Source of the DNA: Diaporthe sp. PMI_573
Taxonomy: Eukaryota; Ascomycota; Sordariomycetes; Diaporthales; Diaporthaceae
Length of the DNA: 64,000 nucleotides
Assembly: GCA_021399435.1 (NCBI GenBank)
Contig: JAJTUP010000018.1
Coordinates: forward strand, 124,001 to 188,000
Direction of reading: 5' to 3'
The notes beneath the pieces were generated by a model. It was not told the origin of the DNA. It ran no database searches and saw nothing but the letters and a program-made list of their open reading frames with translations. Each line of letters opens with the position of its first letter. The stretch's first letter is position 1. Made by a program: the position numbers and the translations under genes. Shown piece by piece: positions 10,864 to 22,624 of the stretch.

Positions 10864-13140
10864 ATGGCTAAGATCGAGAGTGCCTTTGCTGGGGTTCCTC
10901 GGGGAGACGTACAATCGACCGAGCCGACTTGGGAGACAGCAACAACTTCTGCACCTGGTGAGGCAGAAAATGCCGCCGAAGGCCTATCTTTCGGCATAGG
11001 TGAGTACACCAAAAGGCATCAATCTGTGCCCAAATGGCTTTATCTAAGTACAACAGGCCCTTTATGTCCATCTCGGTGGCCCATCTCTTTGCTTGAACGG
11101 GTTGAAGATGTGGCACGGAAGTGGCCGGACAGGCACGCCGTTCGGACCGATGATAACGGGCCCGAAACCTATCTATCCCTGGTATCACGGTCGATATACA
11201 CTTCAGCATATCTACTTTCCAACGGGATGACAAAGGGCTCTAGGATAGCTGTCCTTCAAGAGCCTACTGCGGATTGGGTTGTCTCGATACTGAGCATCAT
11301 GCGTATTGGGGCAATCTACATACCCTTAGATGTTGCCAACCCCCCAGAGCGCCTCTTCCAAATTCTTCGACATTCTCAAGCGGACATATTGTTGATAGAC
11401 GAAAACGTTAACGTCGCATTCATTAGACTGGGTGAACTTAGCACAAAGGTTTTCAAGTTCTCCTCACCGACTTCTGAACCGTTTGCACCAAACACACTTC
11501 CTGTAGTATCCGAAGACGACCCAGCAGTGATCTTCTACACCAGTGGATCGTCCGGCGTGCCAAAGGGCGTCGTGCTCAAGCACGTAGGCCTGAGAAACTG
11601 GGCGGAGTGGCTTGGCCATGTGCTCCCAGGGAGCGGAGATGAGGTTATCTTGCAGCAGAGCCCGGCAAGTTATGACAACTCCTTTGGCGAAGTGTTTGCC
11701 GCTCTTTGCCACGGTGGCTGCGCGTACCTTCTCTCAAGGCGTCTACGCGGTGACCCTTCCGCGATCTCAGCGCTGATGAGTTCCGCCAAGATCACGACCA
11801 CTTTTGCTACTCCATCCGAGTACTTCAGTTGGCTGAAATACGGATTGAGAGATAGCATCCACCAGTCACCCTGGAGAAGGGCTATATGTTTTGGGGAGCC
11901 ACTAGAAGGGAGTCTCTTGGACAAATTTGCGGCACTTTCGAAGTCAGAACTTCGATTTTGGAATATGTACGGACCAACTGAGATCTCGTTTATTGCCACT
12001 GCATTGGAGATAACGCTCAGTCCCGGGATCCATGATTCTGTGAAACGACGCACCTACTCGGCTGGTCACCCTCTGCCGAACTACTCCGTGTATGTGCTTG
12101 ACGGAGAGCTGAAACCGGTTCTACCTGGAGTCCAAGGCGAGATATACATAAGTGGACCTGGTGTGGCGATCGGATACCTCGGTGATCCGAGGTTAACAGC
12201 TGAGAGGTTTCTATCCAACCCATTTGTTAATGAACAGCTTCGATCTAGAGGTTGGTCTATGATGCACCGTTCAGGAGATCTTGGTCGCTGGGGACAAGAC
12301 GGTGGTCTTTTCATCGAGGGTCGCATCTCAGGGGACACTCAAGTCAAAATAAGAGGCCAGCGCGTCGATCTACGAGACGTCGAGATTGCATTGGTCAATG
12401 CATCGCACGGGTTGCTTAGTGAAGCGGTCGCAACTCTGAGATGTACGACCGCTCAGGGTTCTAAAGTTATTGTTGCCCATGTCAGACTAGATCCGGAAAC
12501 TGATCAAGACGATCATGAAAAAAGCTTGAAAGGATTGGTATCCGCACTACCTTTACCTCGTCACATGTGTCCTGCTGCCGTAATACCGCTGGAGCGCCTG
12601 CCGGCGACGAACACTGGGAAGCTTGATCGAAAAGCTGCGGCACGGCTCACCCTCCCAACAGGAGTTCTTGATGACGTGAATCGAGATTTAGTTTCGTTGA
12701 CTGATGTCGAGGCATCACTGGCCGGGATATGGGTCGACATCATCCCAGAGGAGATTATGAGGCTGCACTCCATCACCCCGGATGCTGACTTCTTTCACGT
12801 CGGAGGCACCTCCATCCTTCTTCTTGAACTTCGAGAACACATTCGTCTGAAGTTCGGAGTTGACCTGACACTGGTTCAATTGTTCAAGTCCAGCACTCTC
12901 AGAGAGATGGCTAGACGAATGAATCAAGAAAAATCTCAGTTTAAGTTGGACTGGAACCATGAGACGGAGCTCTCTCCCGCAATCCTTGCCTTGAGATCAC
13001 CAGATTGCTCCGACGCAAAGAGCTCACTTGATGAAATCGTGCTGACTGGGGGGACGGGCTTGCTCGGCAAAGCTTTCATTCTAGCTCTGACTGAAAATTC
13101 GGAGGTACGTCGCATTCATTGCATCGGAATACGCAACTTA
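10864..13140 (+). pseudogene. NRPS-like A-T-R carboxylate reductase, 5' portion, interrupted by transposon
   Basis: From the ATG at 10864 there is one open frame. An adenylation domain covers about residues 60-590 (A3 FYTSGSSGVPKGVV near residue 222, A5 NMYGPTE, A8-type region KIRGQRVDLRDVE). A carrier domain follows with the phosphopantetheine site FFHVGGTSILLLE near residue 645. The start of a thioester-reductase domain is seen as VLTGGTGLLGKAF near residue 730 (NADPH loop GxxGxxG). Such enzymes activate a carboxylic acid, hold it as a thioester and release an aldehyde or alcohol. The A4 motif keeps an aspartate (YDNSFGEVF), as in alpha-amino-acid activators. The frame is cut after residue ~759 by the element at 13141-15364 and resumes in frame at 15365. 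As it stands, the protein would end inside the transposon TIR region at about 13260 with no working reductase domain. Confidence 0.9.
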
Positions 13141-15364
13141 CCATCCAACCCCCACCAGTGGAACACCCGGACCAGTGGAACGTGCAGCCACACCAATAAC
13201 CCACCAACTTTACTTACACTCAATTCAATCAAATTTGATGCTATCGCCATACAAGTATGACTATTCTGTAGTACTCTTCTCAATGAATAGATTGATGTAG
13301 GTATTGGGTAGTTTGGGGGCTTCGGAGCGGGGTTAATTTGACTCTGAACCCCGCACACAAATGCACTTCTGCGAGCCGAAATATACAATTCTCTTTATGG
13401 TCGCCAGCCCTAGATACCTTCATTGTTGCCCAGCTACGAAATGCCTGACTATATGGAGGAGAACGTGGCTGATGCTTTGTTCGATATTATCGACAATGGC
13501 CTTACTTTAGGCGAATCTTCAGAGAAGTATAACGTACTAAAGACGACACTTTATCGTTGTATGAACGGCTCTGCAGCAAGAAATGAGACTATTTAGCCCG
13601 CCCAACGCCTCTCTATAGCTGAAGAGAATAGACTAGTCTAGTGGATAGTTAAGTAGGAATCGCTAGGCTATGCCCCTATGGTCTTAGTTATATGACAAGT
13701 TGCTGAGTTAATTATGAAGAAACGAGGTGATGAGAAGCCTCTCGGAAAGTACTGGATAGAGTTGTTTAAAAGCCGCCATAAAGACATATACACGAAGATC
13801 TCTTGCCCGCAGGAAGTAGCACGATTTGACTGCTTCACGCTGAAGGCGGTCTACTAGTATTTTGACTACCGGGAGCAATTTGGCTAGGTTAAGCCGGTAT
13901 TAATAGTTAATGTTAATAAAGGAGGAATCATGGAAGGCTAAGGTAGGTTGTATAGTAGTCATTAGTCTTTATTGCAATAATAAGCTTCTATTTTGAGTGT
14001 TTCTGACTATAACAATAGGAGTTAATAGCCTCGTACTTAGGTCTTCCGATACAAAGAAAGCCCTAAAGAAGATGAGTGGCAGCTGTGCCTAGGTAACCCT
14101 CATTAACGCTATTACGGCTACTAGGTACTATTTAGACCTAGGCATCATCTTTAAAGGCAAAGACCTTTAAGTATAGTGGCTCCTCTGAGAGTTTAGGAAG
14201 CTGTGCCCCTGGTACTATACAACATCGCCAAATGGCTGGACGACTAACAAGATCGCCGTTACCTGGATTCGTAACGTTTTCTTGCCCTAAATGAATAAAA
14301 TATGTCAAAATAACGAGTCACAAGCAATTCTGCTCATTCTGGATGGCCATAAGAGCCATACCTCGGTATTTATATACTTTATTTGAGAAGTTAAAGACCC
14401 TATATACTGATTATTGTTAAATAGCCTGAATTTATGGAGGAATGCTTCTTTGGTAACATTTACTTGTGCTTCCTTCTAGCATATACCTCTCACGGGCTAC
14501 AACCGGCAGATAATGGGTATTTCAACGTTTTGAAGGCAGCCTATCGGAAAGAACTCGATAGACTTGACTCTATTACTGATTCGGCACCCGTGGGCAAGAT
14601 CAACTTCCTACATTATTTAGTCAAAGCCAGGGCAGCCGTAAAGCCTAGCACTATTCAGGCGGCTTGGAGGTATACTAGTAATTGGCCTATTAGCCGTCAG
14701 AAGGCGTTAAATCACCTAGAGTGCCGGCTAGACCGAGAGAAGCGCAAAGCCGAAGCCGAGCTAGAAAATGGCGACGATCCTGAGGTCACACGGGACTACA
14801 TACTCAAACTGGCCGAAAACACCAATCTAGCGCAGAGATGGCGAGCTAGATACATCGCCAACACGTTTAAGGAGATGCAGGCTAAAATAGCCTTTCTTAA
14901 GCAAGAAAACGCCGAGCATAGGGCTCGAGAAGCCACTTAGACGAGTACAAGGAAGTGCTGTGCTGTACCTAACCTAAATTAGAAGTTTATGAGTATTCAT
15001 GACATTTTGAGCAAAGGCGGGTGTATTAAAGACCTTGAGGAAGATCCTCAAGTCGAGGAACAGGTCGAAAATGGCCTAGAAGTGGATGATGAGGAGTGGG
15101 AAGGCTTTAGTGATGAGGAGCCAAATGCCGAAGATGATGCGGAGATACTAGTAGAGGTTCCGGTCGAGATTGTCACGAGATCAGGGCGTCAAATCTGCAA
15201 GCCAAGTAGATACGTAGATTGAGCATCTTCAGAGCTTCAATTTGACACACTTATGGCTTCAAAACACCATGAATTGACTTTTTTTGCTATCGTGAAGTTG
15301 GTGGGTTATTGGTGTGGCTGCACGTTCCACTGGTCCGGGTGTTCCACTGGTGGGGGTTGGATGG
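13141..15364 (+). mobile_element. Pogo/Fot1-type DNA transposon, perfect 70-bp TIRs, TA duplication
   Basis: The left end (13141-13210, starting CCATCCAACCCCCACCAG) is the exact reverse complement of the right end (15295-15364), 70 of 70 bases. A TA dinucleotide flanks each side (13139-13140 and 15365-15366), the target duplication of Tc1/mariner-pogo elements. The 2,224-bp interior encodes a degenerate DDE transposase. Within the TIR, GACCAGTGG/CACCAGTGG forms a short internal repeat. The element sits in the reductase domain of the A-T-R gene. Removing the element and one TA would restore a continuous frame there. Confidence 0.95.
13441..15225 (+). pseudogene. Pogo/Fot1-type transposase, inactivated
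   Basis: The N-terminus (MPDYMEENVADALFDIID at 13441) fits the pipsqueak-type helix-turn-helix of Fot1 transposases (LGESSEKYNVLKTTLYRCMNG). A CENP-B-like segment follows (LGKYWIELFKSRH). Downstream are a catalytic-Asp block LILDGHKSH near 14331 and the family block AYTSHGLQPADNGYF near 14480. A coiled, charged tail and an acidic end follow, finishing TRSGRQICKPSRYVD near 15180-15222. The frame holds several TAG stops that read as CAG-to-TAG, plus a TGA. The N- and C-terminal parts share one frame, but the 14330-14400 segment is shifted, so compensating indels also exist. The protein cannot be made whole, so the copy is not autonomous. Confidence 0.85.
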
Positions 15365-15957
15365 TAGATCACGCCCGGCGAGCCCTGAAGCACCCGAAGG
15401 TCACGCTGTACGGGGGAAATCTGATGCTCCCACATTTTGGGCTGTCTCACAACGAGGCCACGGCCATCTTTGGCGAGGCAACTCGCATCATTCATAATGG
15501 CGCAGATCTGTCTCATCTGAAAAGGTTTCACTCCCTCCGGGAAGTGAACTTGCAAGCGACCAAGCGGCTCGTGGATATGTGCCTCCCGCGGCGAATCCCC
15601 ATCCATTACATATCAAGCGCATCTGTCTGCGAGCTCACCGGCCTGGACGCATATCCCGAGCTGTCCGTCTCGGCACACCCGCCTCCTGGGGATGGGTCCG
15701 ATGGCTACACAGCGTCCAAATGGGCAAGCGAACGATACCTCGAGAAGGTGCACGAGCGCCTTGCGTGGCCGATCTGGATTCACCGTCCGACGAATGTACT
15801 CCGCGAGCACGATCCGGAACTGGACCTTATGCAGAACATGTTGAGGTACTCGAGGGCACTCCGGGCGGTACCCTATTCGCTGGAATGGAGGGGTTACTTC
15901 AACCTCGTGTCGCCTGGAAACGTGGCAAGAAGTATTTTAAGGGAGATGCGGAGGTGA
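15365..15957 (+). pseudogene. NRPS-like A-T-R carboxylate reductase, 3' portion (reductase domain)
   Basis: Directly after the transposon the frame continues with DHARRALKHPKVTLYGGNL and runs on as the thioester-reductase domain. It has RIIHNGADLSHLKRFHSLRE, IHYISSASVCELTG and the short-chain-reductase catalytic pair in DGYTASKWASERYL (Y-x3-K). The frame stops at 15957 after NVARSILREMRR. The reductase part is then only about 230 residues from the GGTGLLG loop, shorter than usual at its C-terminus. Sequence in another frame just after (GDAEVNLKIP) looks like the expected next strand, so a frameshift near 15945 is possible. The gene overlaps the 3' end of the convergent ankyrin pseudogene. Confidence 0.85.
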
Positions 15958-18360
15958 ACTTGAAAATTCCGAGAACCCCATGAAAACATCCGTAGACAGG
16001 CTGCTTGAAACAAGCAGGTCAACATTCTGCTGCTCGTCCTCAACCCAGTTCTGCTCTCTCGGTTGAAACGACCACTCTCCCAGCTCTGATGCGGCTTTGC
16101 TGGTATTAAGAGCCTGGATTGCAGTCCCGTCACTTTCTTCTCCACTAGACTCCTCAGGCCCAGTGCCTGCTACTGGTGTTTCGTCCTCGATCTCTTCGAT
16201 CACGCGAGACCAGCTCACGTCTAGCGTCTCTGCCTGGGATATACCGTTGCCCTTAGCTTTGGAAGCAGCACTACTGCTCTCAACCATGCCTTTATCGAAC
16301 GCAAAGCTTAGACCGTTGGTTTGGTCCAGGACTGTGACGTCCTGGGAATTCTCACGAGGCGTGACTCGTCTCTCACTCTGTTGCCAAGTGGCTGTTCCCG
16401 ATTTGGCTCGGAGCGACAGCGATTAAGGTGTATGCTCTGGGGGGGTGCCTGTCTCAACTGCCTGCTCATGTGGCCCATCCCATCTCTTCCGGTCCGCCGA
16501 GTGCTTGCGGATAAGTTCAGAGACTACAAAGTGGTCGTTCTCCCTGGCCATTTCTATCGCACGATCATAATCTTTGCCATCAGAGTAAGCGCTCGAACTC
16601 AATGTATTTGCGTTGAGAAGGAACTCGACCATATCTAACCGACCATACCAAGCGGCGGTGTCCAAAGCGGTTTGACGACATGTGAAACTGTCCATGCTTG
16701 CTTTCATGTTAATTTTGGCCCCATGCTTTAGGAGACGGAAAGCTGACGATAGATCTCCGAGTCGGGCCGCATTATGTAACGCGGTATAACCATAGGAGTC
16801 TGTAGTATTAACATCTGCCCCTTTATCAAGAAGCAATGATATTATCTTTTCTTTTCGCAGTCTTTCCTCTCTTCGCAATGGGTCCCAACCGTAAATGGCC
16901 TGCAGGGCTATCATGCCCCACCTGCCAACTGCTGGTCGGTTCAAATCCGCGCCGCAATCTATCAGCATGCACAACAAAGTATAGTCGCCTACTCCAGCTG
17001 CAGCTTGTAGTGGCGTTTGGCATATAGCCATGAAATCGAAAAATGGCGAGTTCTCGTCGTTAGAGTAAGCATTCGGATCGGCGCCTGCATCCAGCATCTC
17101 TTAAACGAGCTGATGTCCGCCGCCAGTAGCTATCCACTGTGCAAGAAGAGAGCCCGGGCTTAATCTCGCCCCTTTTTTCAAGAGGAACTTAAATACAACC
17201 CTTCTCTGTTCTATCTGGTCCTTGTATTCGCCGAGACAGCTCTCTAAAAGGCGCGCTGATGGACATGATGGTTCGTTGATCGTAATATGCTTCTCGGTGA
17301 TGTATTAAAGTTTGTTGAACCAGTCATCAAAATTCGTGGCCGTAAGGGACCCAAACATTTTCATCAGGACACGAGAAGGGTGGTCGCCCTGCTTCAAAGT
17401 TCTTGGTTTCGCACCTCGTTGGACCAAATACTTCATCATACCAAGGCTTGACCCACGGGCGGCTCCCTCAAAAACGTTGTAGGCTTGGATGTTGGGGTCC
17501 ACACCTCTATCTAGAAGCTGTTTTGCTGCATCGAATTTGTTGTACCGAGCCGCGAGATGAAGAGCTTTGGCGCCCTTCTTTTCAAGCTTGTCGCAAAATG
17601 ATGCAAGGAATTCCAGAAAGGGGGCCTTTGTCATCGCGAAGAGCAATCATTAGGGCATCGGCTTTAACTTGGAAACCTTAATCTAACAGCCATTGCAGTA
17701 TCCGTAATGCGTTTTCTTGTCTGGTCCGTTTTCTGATGTGATGACGCAAGCCGTGACATACAGCATGTTTGCCGCACAGTTTCCCGTTTTTAACAACCAT
17801 GTAAGGTTGATCTCTAGTTTAGATAAGCCTTTAATTCTGTTCCACCAGACTGTTTCCTCGGGGCCGTTTATGCTCAGTAAAAACTGCTCGGCCAAAAGTA
17901 TTTCGAGGCAATGATTCTTCCGCTTAGGTGTATTCGCCTTGTTTGTGTTGTTCCCTGCTACTTCTCCCCAAGGTCCAAGGAAATATGGATCTAATGCTAG
18001 ATACTCTCGAAGAGAATCTACGCCTTGATCTAAATGCCAAAGGGCTCTCACCCTGCTAAATGGTGAGGGTGCCTTGCTGTATATAGCCAGCTTTGCAAAT
18101 AACGAGCGATGGAAGTAATAAACGTAGTCGAGTATTGTAAGCAGCCAGTCTTCCATTATTCCACAATTTGCCGCTGTCCTCTAGTACCAGCACACGCGTT
18201 GCTTTAAATCAGACCATTGGCGCTTTGGGTGACATGTGTAGTCAACATCTGCGCCTTGTTTTAGAAATAGTTCCAGGCAGTAAAGATGGTCTAGTCTGGT
18301 ACCATCAAAATGCAGGATAAAGTCGGTAAAGTGGGTTGACTTATATTGGCTAGATCCGTC
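15937..18360 (-). pseudogene. Ankyrin-repeat protein, decayed and 5'-truncated
   Basis: Reading leftwards, the order is an N-terminal region without repeats (EDWLLTILDYVYYFHRSLF at 18156, preceded by a further ankyrin-like piece LELFLKQGADVDYTC near 18270), ankyrin repeats (GAKALHLAARYNKFDAAKQL near 17560, MLDAGADPNAYS at 17097, GYTALHNAARLGDL near 16780), and an acidic Ser/Glu-rich tail ending at 15937. Proteins of this type usually mediate protein binding; no partner can be inferred. The frame is broken by stops at 17101-17103, about 17305, about 17690 and 16423-16425, several of which read as CAA-to-TAA, and by a frameshift near 17640. The tail 15937-16422 is in the same frame as the repeats above the 16423 stop, so it belongs to the same former gene. 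Sequence above 18360 turns AT-rich, so the true start is lost. Confidence 0.8.
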
Positions 18361-20016
18361 TTAAAACTCGTAATACACATTATTAGTATATAATATCTAG
18401 ATAGTTGTTTACAGCTTAATAAAGTTACATCTTTTATCGATACTTTCTACTATATACAGTTTAGGCATTTATATAGCAACTTTAGGGCCAAGTTTCTAGT
18501 TATACTTTTTTATAATCTTCTTGTAAACTGGGTTGAGATTAATATAAAGCCGTTGCTAGAGTTTTTCTGTACTAGTCTATACTTTAAGTGCCGAGTCTAA
18601 TAGAAAGTTCTTAGACGTAATGGTATAAAACAAGTCTAGGTAACAATAAATATACTTCATAATTATTCCTTTACTTGCAAGAGATATATATTGGCAATTC
18701 TTATTTTATGTCGCTATAATTTGCAATAGTATAGTGTTTAATATAATCTAAATAGTGTTTAGTGCCTTAGCCGTCTCTAAGACGGCATTTACTTAAGGGT
18801 ATTCTAATAGTATAGTATTGGTGCCGAGAAAAGGTAGAGAAGCTAGGGTAAAGTATCTTTGTTTATTAATTAAAAGCTGGTTACGGCAAGAAGTAAGGCT
18901 TATTTAGGCAGGCAAAACTTACTTAGTAAGGTTGTAAATATTATTTCGATTTATGCTTTTTTAAAGGGGCTGCCTGGATTTATTATTTATTAAACAGTTA
19001 ATTATTATATTATCTTGCTCTATATAGAGGTTTAGAGGCTACTAACTAAGAACTAGAAGCTGTTGTAGCCTTTTAGAGGCTATAGAAGCTACCCTAAAGA
19101 AAGGTAATATTAATGCTAGAACTGCTAGAAGATTTACAAGGAAACTAAAGAGGGGTTAAATACTTTCTTATTTTTACTAGAAAAGCAGAAACTAGAGGAG
19201 CCTATATAGGTATGGGGGGTATATGTTACTATTATCTTATTAAACTTTTTAGGGTAATTTATTATAGTATTGTTATAAATCCTTATCTTTTCCCGCAAAA
19301 CTTGGCCAGGTTATTACGCTAAATGCCCTGTTCTAATGTAGCTTAAAGATTAATTTAAACCTCTTAGAGTATTAAAGTCTAATCTCTTTTGCCTCTTATC
19401 TTTTAAACTTTTTAACCAGTTTAAGACTTTTTAATATAATCCCTAACTGCCCTTAATGGCGCTATAAGTCAATGTTAACAAGATCCAAGCTATATAGCCT
19501 TATATCTTAAAAGAAGGCTACAACTAATAAAATTATACTTCTTTCTAGAAATATATTAAGCCTAACCTAGATAGTCTTAAAAATAATGGTTACAGCCTTT
19601 ATTTTCTTATATTAGACAATATCTTTTAGACTATTAAAAAAGTTAGGCGCTAAAAGAATCGACTAGATAGAGTATATTAAATATAGTTAAATAATACTTT
19701 GCCAATAAGATGCCCTCTAATGCTACTATCTTAGGGGCAATTAACCTAGCGGCTGGCTTATAGTTAAACGTAATTATTTAATTGCGGCCTCTAGAGCTAT
19801 TATTTGGGCGGCTGTAGTAAAATAATAACTAAAGCTTGGTGGATCTACTAAAAACAAGCTTTAAGGCTATTATGGATCTAGGGATAAACAAAAAAGAGAG
19901 TATTAACAACAAACTAGCAATAGAAAAACTTATTATAAACTATAGCTTTAAAATACTTTAAACCAGCAATTTTGTTAAATATCTCTTGCTAAATAAAGAA
20001 GCTAAAGTTATTAAGG
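18361..20016. repeat. AT-rich, RIP-like degraded repeat island
   Basis: The composition is TA-rich, with stops in all frames. Weak traces near 19090-19620 (for example NINARTARRF) may be a decayed transposase or rep-like gene, but they are too eroded to assign. Confidence 0.6.
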
Positions 20017-20538
20017 TATTCTGAAGGTTAGTGGATCGAATGGTCAGGTAGCAGTAGGGTGTACTGGAGGTCTTGTTGGGACGATTGAGAATGGTTCGGA
20101 CAACTTTGCATTGAATTTGAGTGGGCTTCTGTCAGCCCTCCTCACAGTCCCTCCGACATGACCTCAACCCTGGGCACGCTGCGGTTGGCTCTGGTGCAGG
20201 AATGGAGGGCCGGAAAATTCGGCCCTCAGACCCACCATCTTTGGCTTCAAACAGCCAGCCAACCCTAACCCTGACAGTAACCAAACTAAGTACAGATAAA
20301 CCTCAGAAAACAGGCTATCTAATGAACTAGGTTACATGCTTTTTGAGTAAAAAATAAGGGGAATGCAGAGGTTCGAAGTTAGGGTCTTAAAACAGCCCAA
20401 AAAATCGGCTCACGGCCACCAAACTCATCTGCCAGCGCGCACGCCACTAGCAAAAAGTCTAGGGTAACTCCTTCCGTGAAGTCTAGGGTAACTCCCTACG
20501 TGCAGCGCCCACACCTAAATGAGCGTTTCCGTTTAACA
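20017..20538 (-). repeat. Dispersed ~500-bp repeat, copy 3 (reverse orientation)
   Basis: This is the reverse complement of the repeat at 3430-3930. It starts TATTCTGAAGGTTAGTGG and ends CCGTTTAACA. The end near 20455-20530 carries two copies of a ~23-bp unit containing GAGTTACCCTAGACTT (as its reverse complement). Copy 1 carries one such unit and copy 2 two or three, so this end is variable. Confidence 0.75.
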
Positions 20539-20559
20539 GCCATTATATTGTTAGTATTG

Positions 20560-21077
20560 CGCAGTAGGTAACCACGTAGCCGTACTAAACAAGAGTCGTC
20601 AAAATGTAATAATCACACTAAACCTTTATAGGTAACCTATAGGGTTTATATTAGCAGTATAGCGTAGAGGTAATACTTAACTGTATAGTATAAGATACAA
20701 TAATTCTCCAAGTATAATCACTAGCTGTAAGGCTATCTAGTTGTTAGACTAAATACTTAGATTAACAACTAAAGAGTCTGTTCTATAAAAGCTATCTACT
20801 GTAGTAATAACCATGTCCTTATATGTTCCGACTCTTTAGTGGCTTACTGGCTTGCAAGGCAAGCTGGCAATCCGTAGTATAAGGCTTGACAATCTACTTA
20901 TCAAGCTGGCTTGCTAGGCTTGCAAGCAAGTCTTGCAAGCCTGACCCTAACCCTGGTCTTAGCATATTTCGTAACTCTACACCCCAGTGCTAAATGTCCT
21001 GCGTCGTGGCATCCTATCCGGGTTGTCTGGGTCATCAAAACGGGTCCCCTTGGTGCCATGCCGGTTGGTTCATAACA
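20560..21077 (+). repeat. LTR-like inverted arm, left
   Basis: An LTR-like sequence runs from TGTAATAATCAC (20605) to GGTTCATAACA (21077). Together with about 45 bp to its left it is repeated in inverse orientation at 22625-23150. It resembles the solo LTR at 2661-3132. Short tandem copies of GGCTTGC/CTTGCAAG occur near 20840-20945. The shared outer 45 bp suggests both arms are 3' LTRs that retain the end of the internal region, but this cannot be proved here. Confidence 0.6.
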
Positions 21078-22624
21078 ATAGCCTTTTACCAGGTAGCCAC
21101 TTATAGGTAGTTATTGCCAAAAACCATTCTCCAGCCCCCCATATAGTGTGTATAGTAAAGGCAGATTTAGAAAACCATAAAAACGACACCTACATATCTA
21201 TAGACCAACCAATAAGCCGGTAGATAAATAGTATTAGAGTTAGATATATAAAGAGGCTGCTAAAAGGCTCTAAATAAAAGCTGCTCTATAATTTAGGTAG
21301 AAAATAGCTGCTTTATATTACTGTACAATAAATATATATTTTCTAGACAAGCTTGTAAGATATAGCAATAAAGTATCTATAATTTTAAAAAGGTTAAGTA
21401 GACTATATTCTTTAGGTATTAGTTTTAACAAAAATATTAAGTAGATTTTATACCAAAAACTCTATTATATATATATAGTCTATATATTCTTTAAACTTTT
21501 AATTGCTATATTTGCCAAAGTATAGGGCATAGATATATAGGCGTATAGGCGCGGGAGTATATAGGCGCGTAGTAAGAGGCGCTAGAGTATAAGGCGCGGG
21601 GTATAGGGGCAAGGCGCTAAAGTACTGCTAAGATAGTTAGTAGTACTTATTTTATACTATCTTGTAATCTTGATATAGATACTGTATATAGATTTAAAAG
21701 ACTACTATACTTATACTTATATTAGAGGCCTTTAATATTTAGATTATTATTAAGTAAGTAGAAAAAGGCTTAGAAGGCTATTTAAATAGTGTTAAGCCTT
21801 TTGGTAGCATTTTTATATATTCTATATATTAATAGTTATTAATTTAAAGATATAGTGCCTCTTTATGCTACTATAAATAATACCTCTATTAGTCTAAGAC
21901 TACTTGTAAGGCTCTGATAATTTTGATATTAAGACTATTTAAGTTTCTATAGTAACCTTTTAAAAATAGCTACTCTGTAATATAGTTATTAAACGTGTAG
22001 TAATAAATAGTATAGCTATGTTCTAGGTATAGTTTATTTAGAATCTTTATATAAATTATAATTACAAAGCCGATATAGTTAGGGGCCTATAATCTAATAT
22101 TATGGCAAAAAGTAGCTATTTTATAAAGCGGCAAATAGAAATAAGAACTGCCTAGATATTTAGGAAAGAAAACCTTATTATTAAGCTAAAGAAATAAGGA
22201 CTTACTTAGAATAACATTTACAAATAATTTAAGAAAGTATTTCTATAGATAAATAGATATATAGAGAATCTGTAGGTACGCTATTGTACTAAGTTCAAGA
22301 AAAGACTTAGTAGGAACTAAGTTAAGGCCAAGAGTATGCTCTTATTTATATATACTTTAGGTATTATAGTATTTTATAAGAAAGATAGTAGATCTTTGTA
22401 CTATTAATTAAGTTATGATCCTTAGTACTTACTTTCTGCCTTTGCTGTGGCTTAGATCTATTGCCGCTAAGTAATGAGCCTCTATAGTTTAGCGCGATTA
22501 ATAATAAGTAGGACTATAGTTATTTAGAGTAACTCGTCGCTGCCTTTATGCGGTAAAGGGATTGGTATAGGGGGAGTTAAAGGGCCGGTAAAGCATCTTG
22601 GCTTTAGGGTGAAGAGAAGCAAGT
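21078..22624. repeat. AT-rich sequence between inverted arms, with GGCGCG tandem units
   Basis: This is mostly degraded, TA-rich sequence. At about 21535-21615 there is a short array of imperfect units around TATAGGCGCG/GAGTATA. No gene is readable. Confidence 0.5.

Noticed and set aside
13261..13440. Extra exon of the A-T-R gene inside the element
   Set aside because: The frame after 13140 is transposon TIR and untranslated sequence; the gene resumes only after the right TIR.
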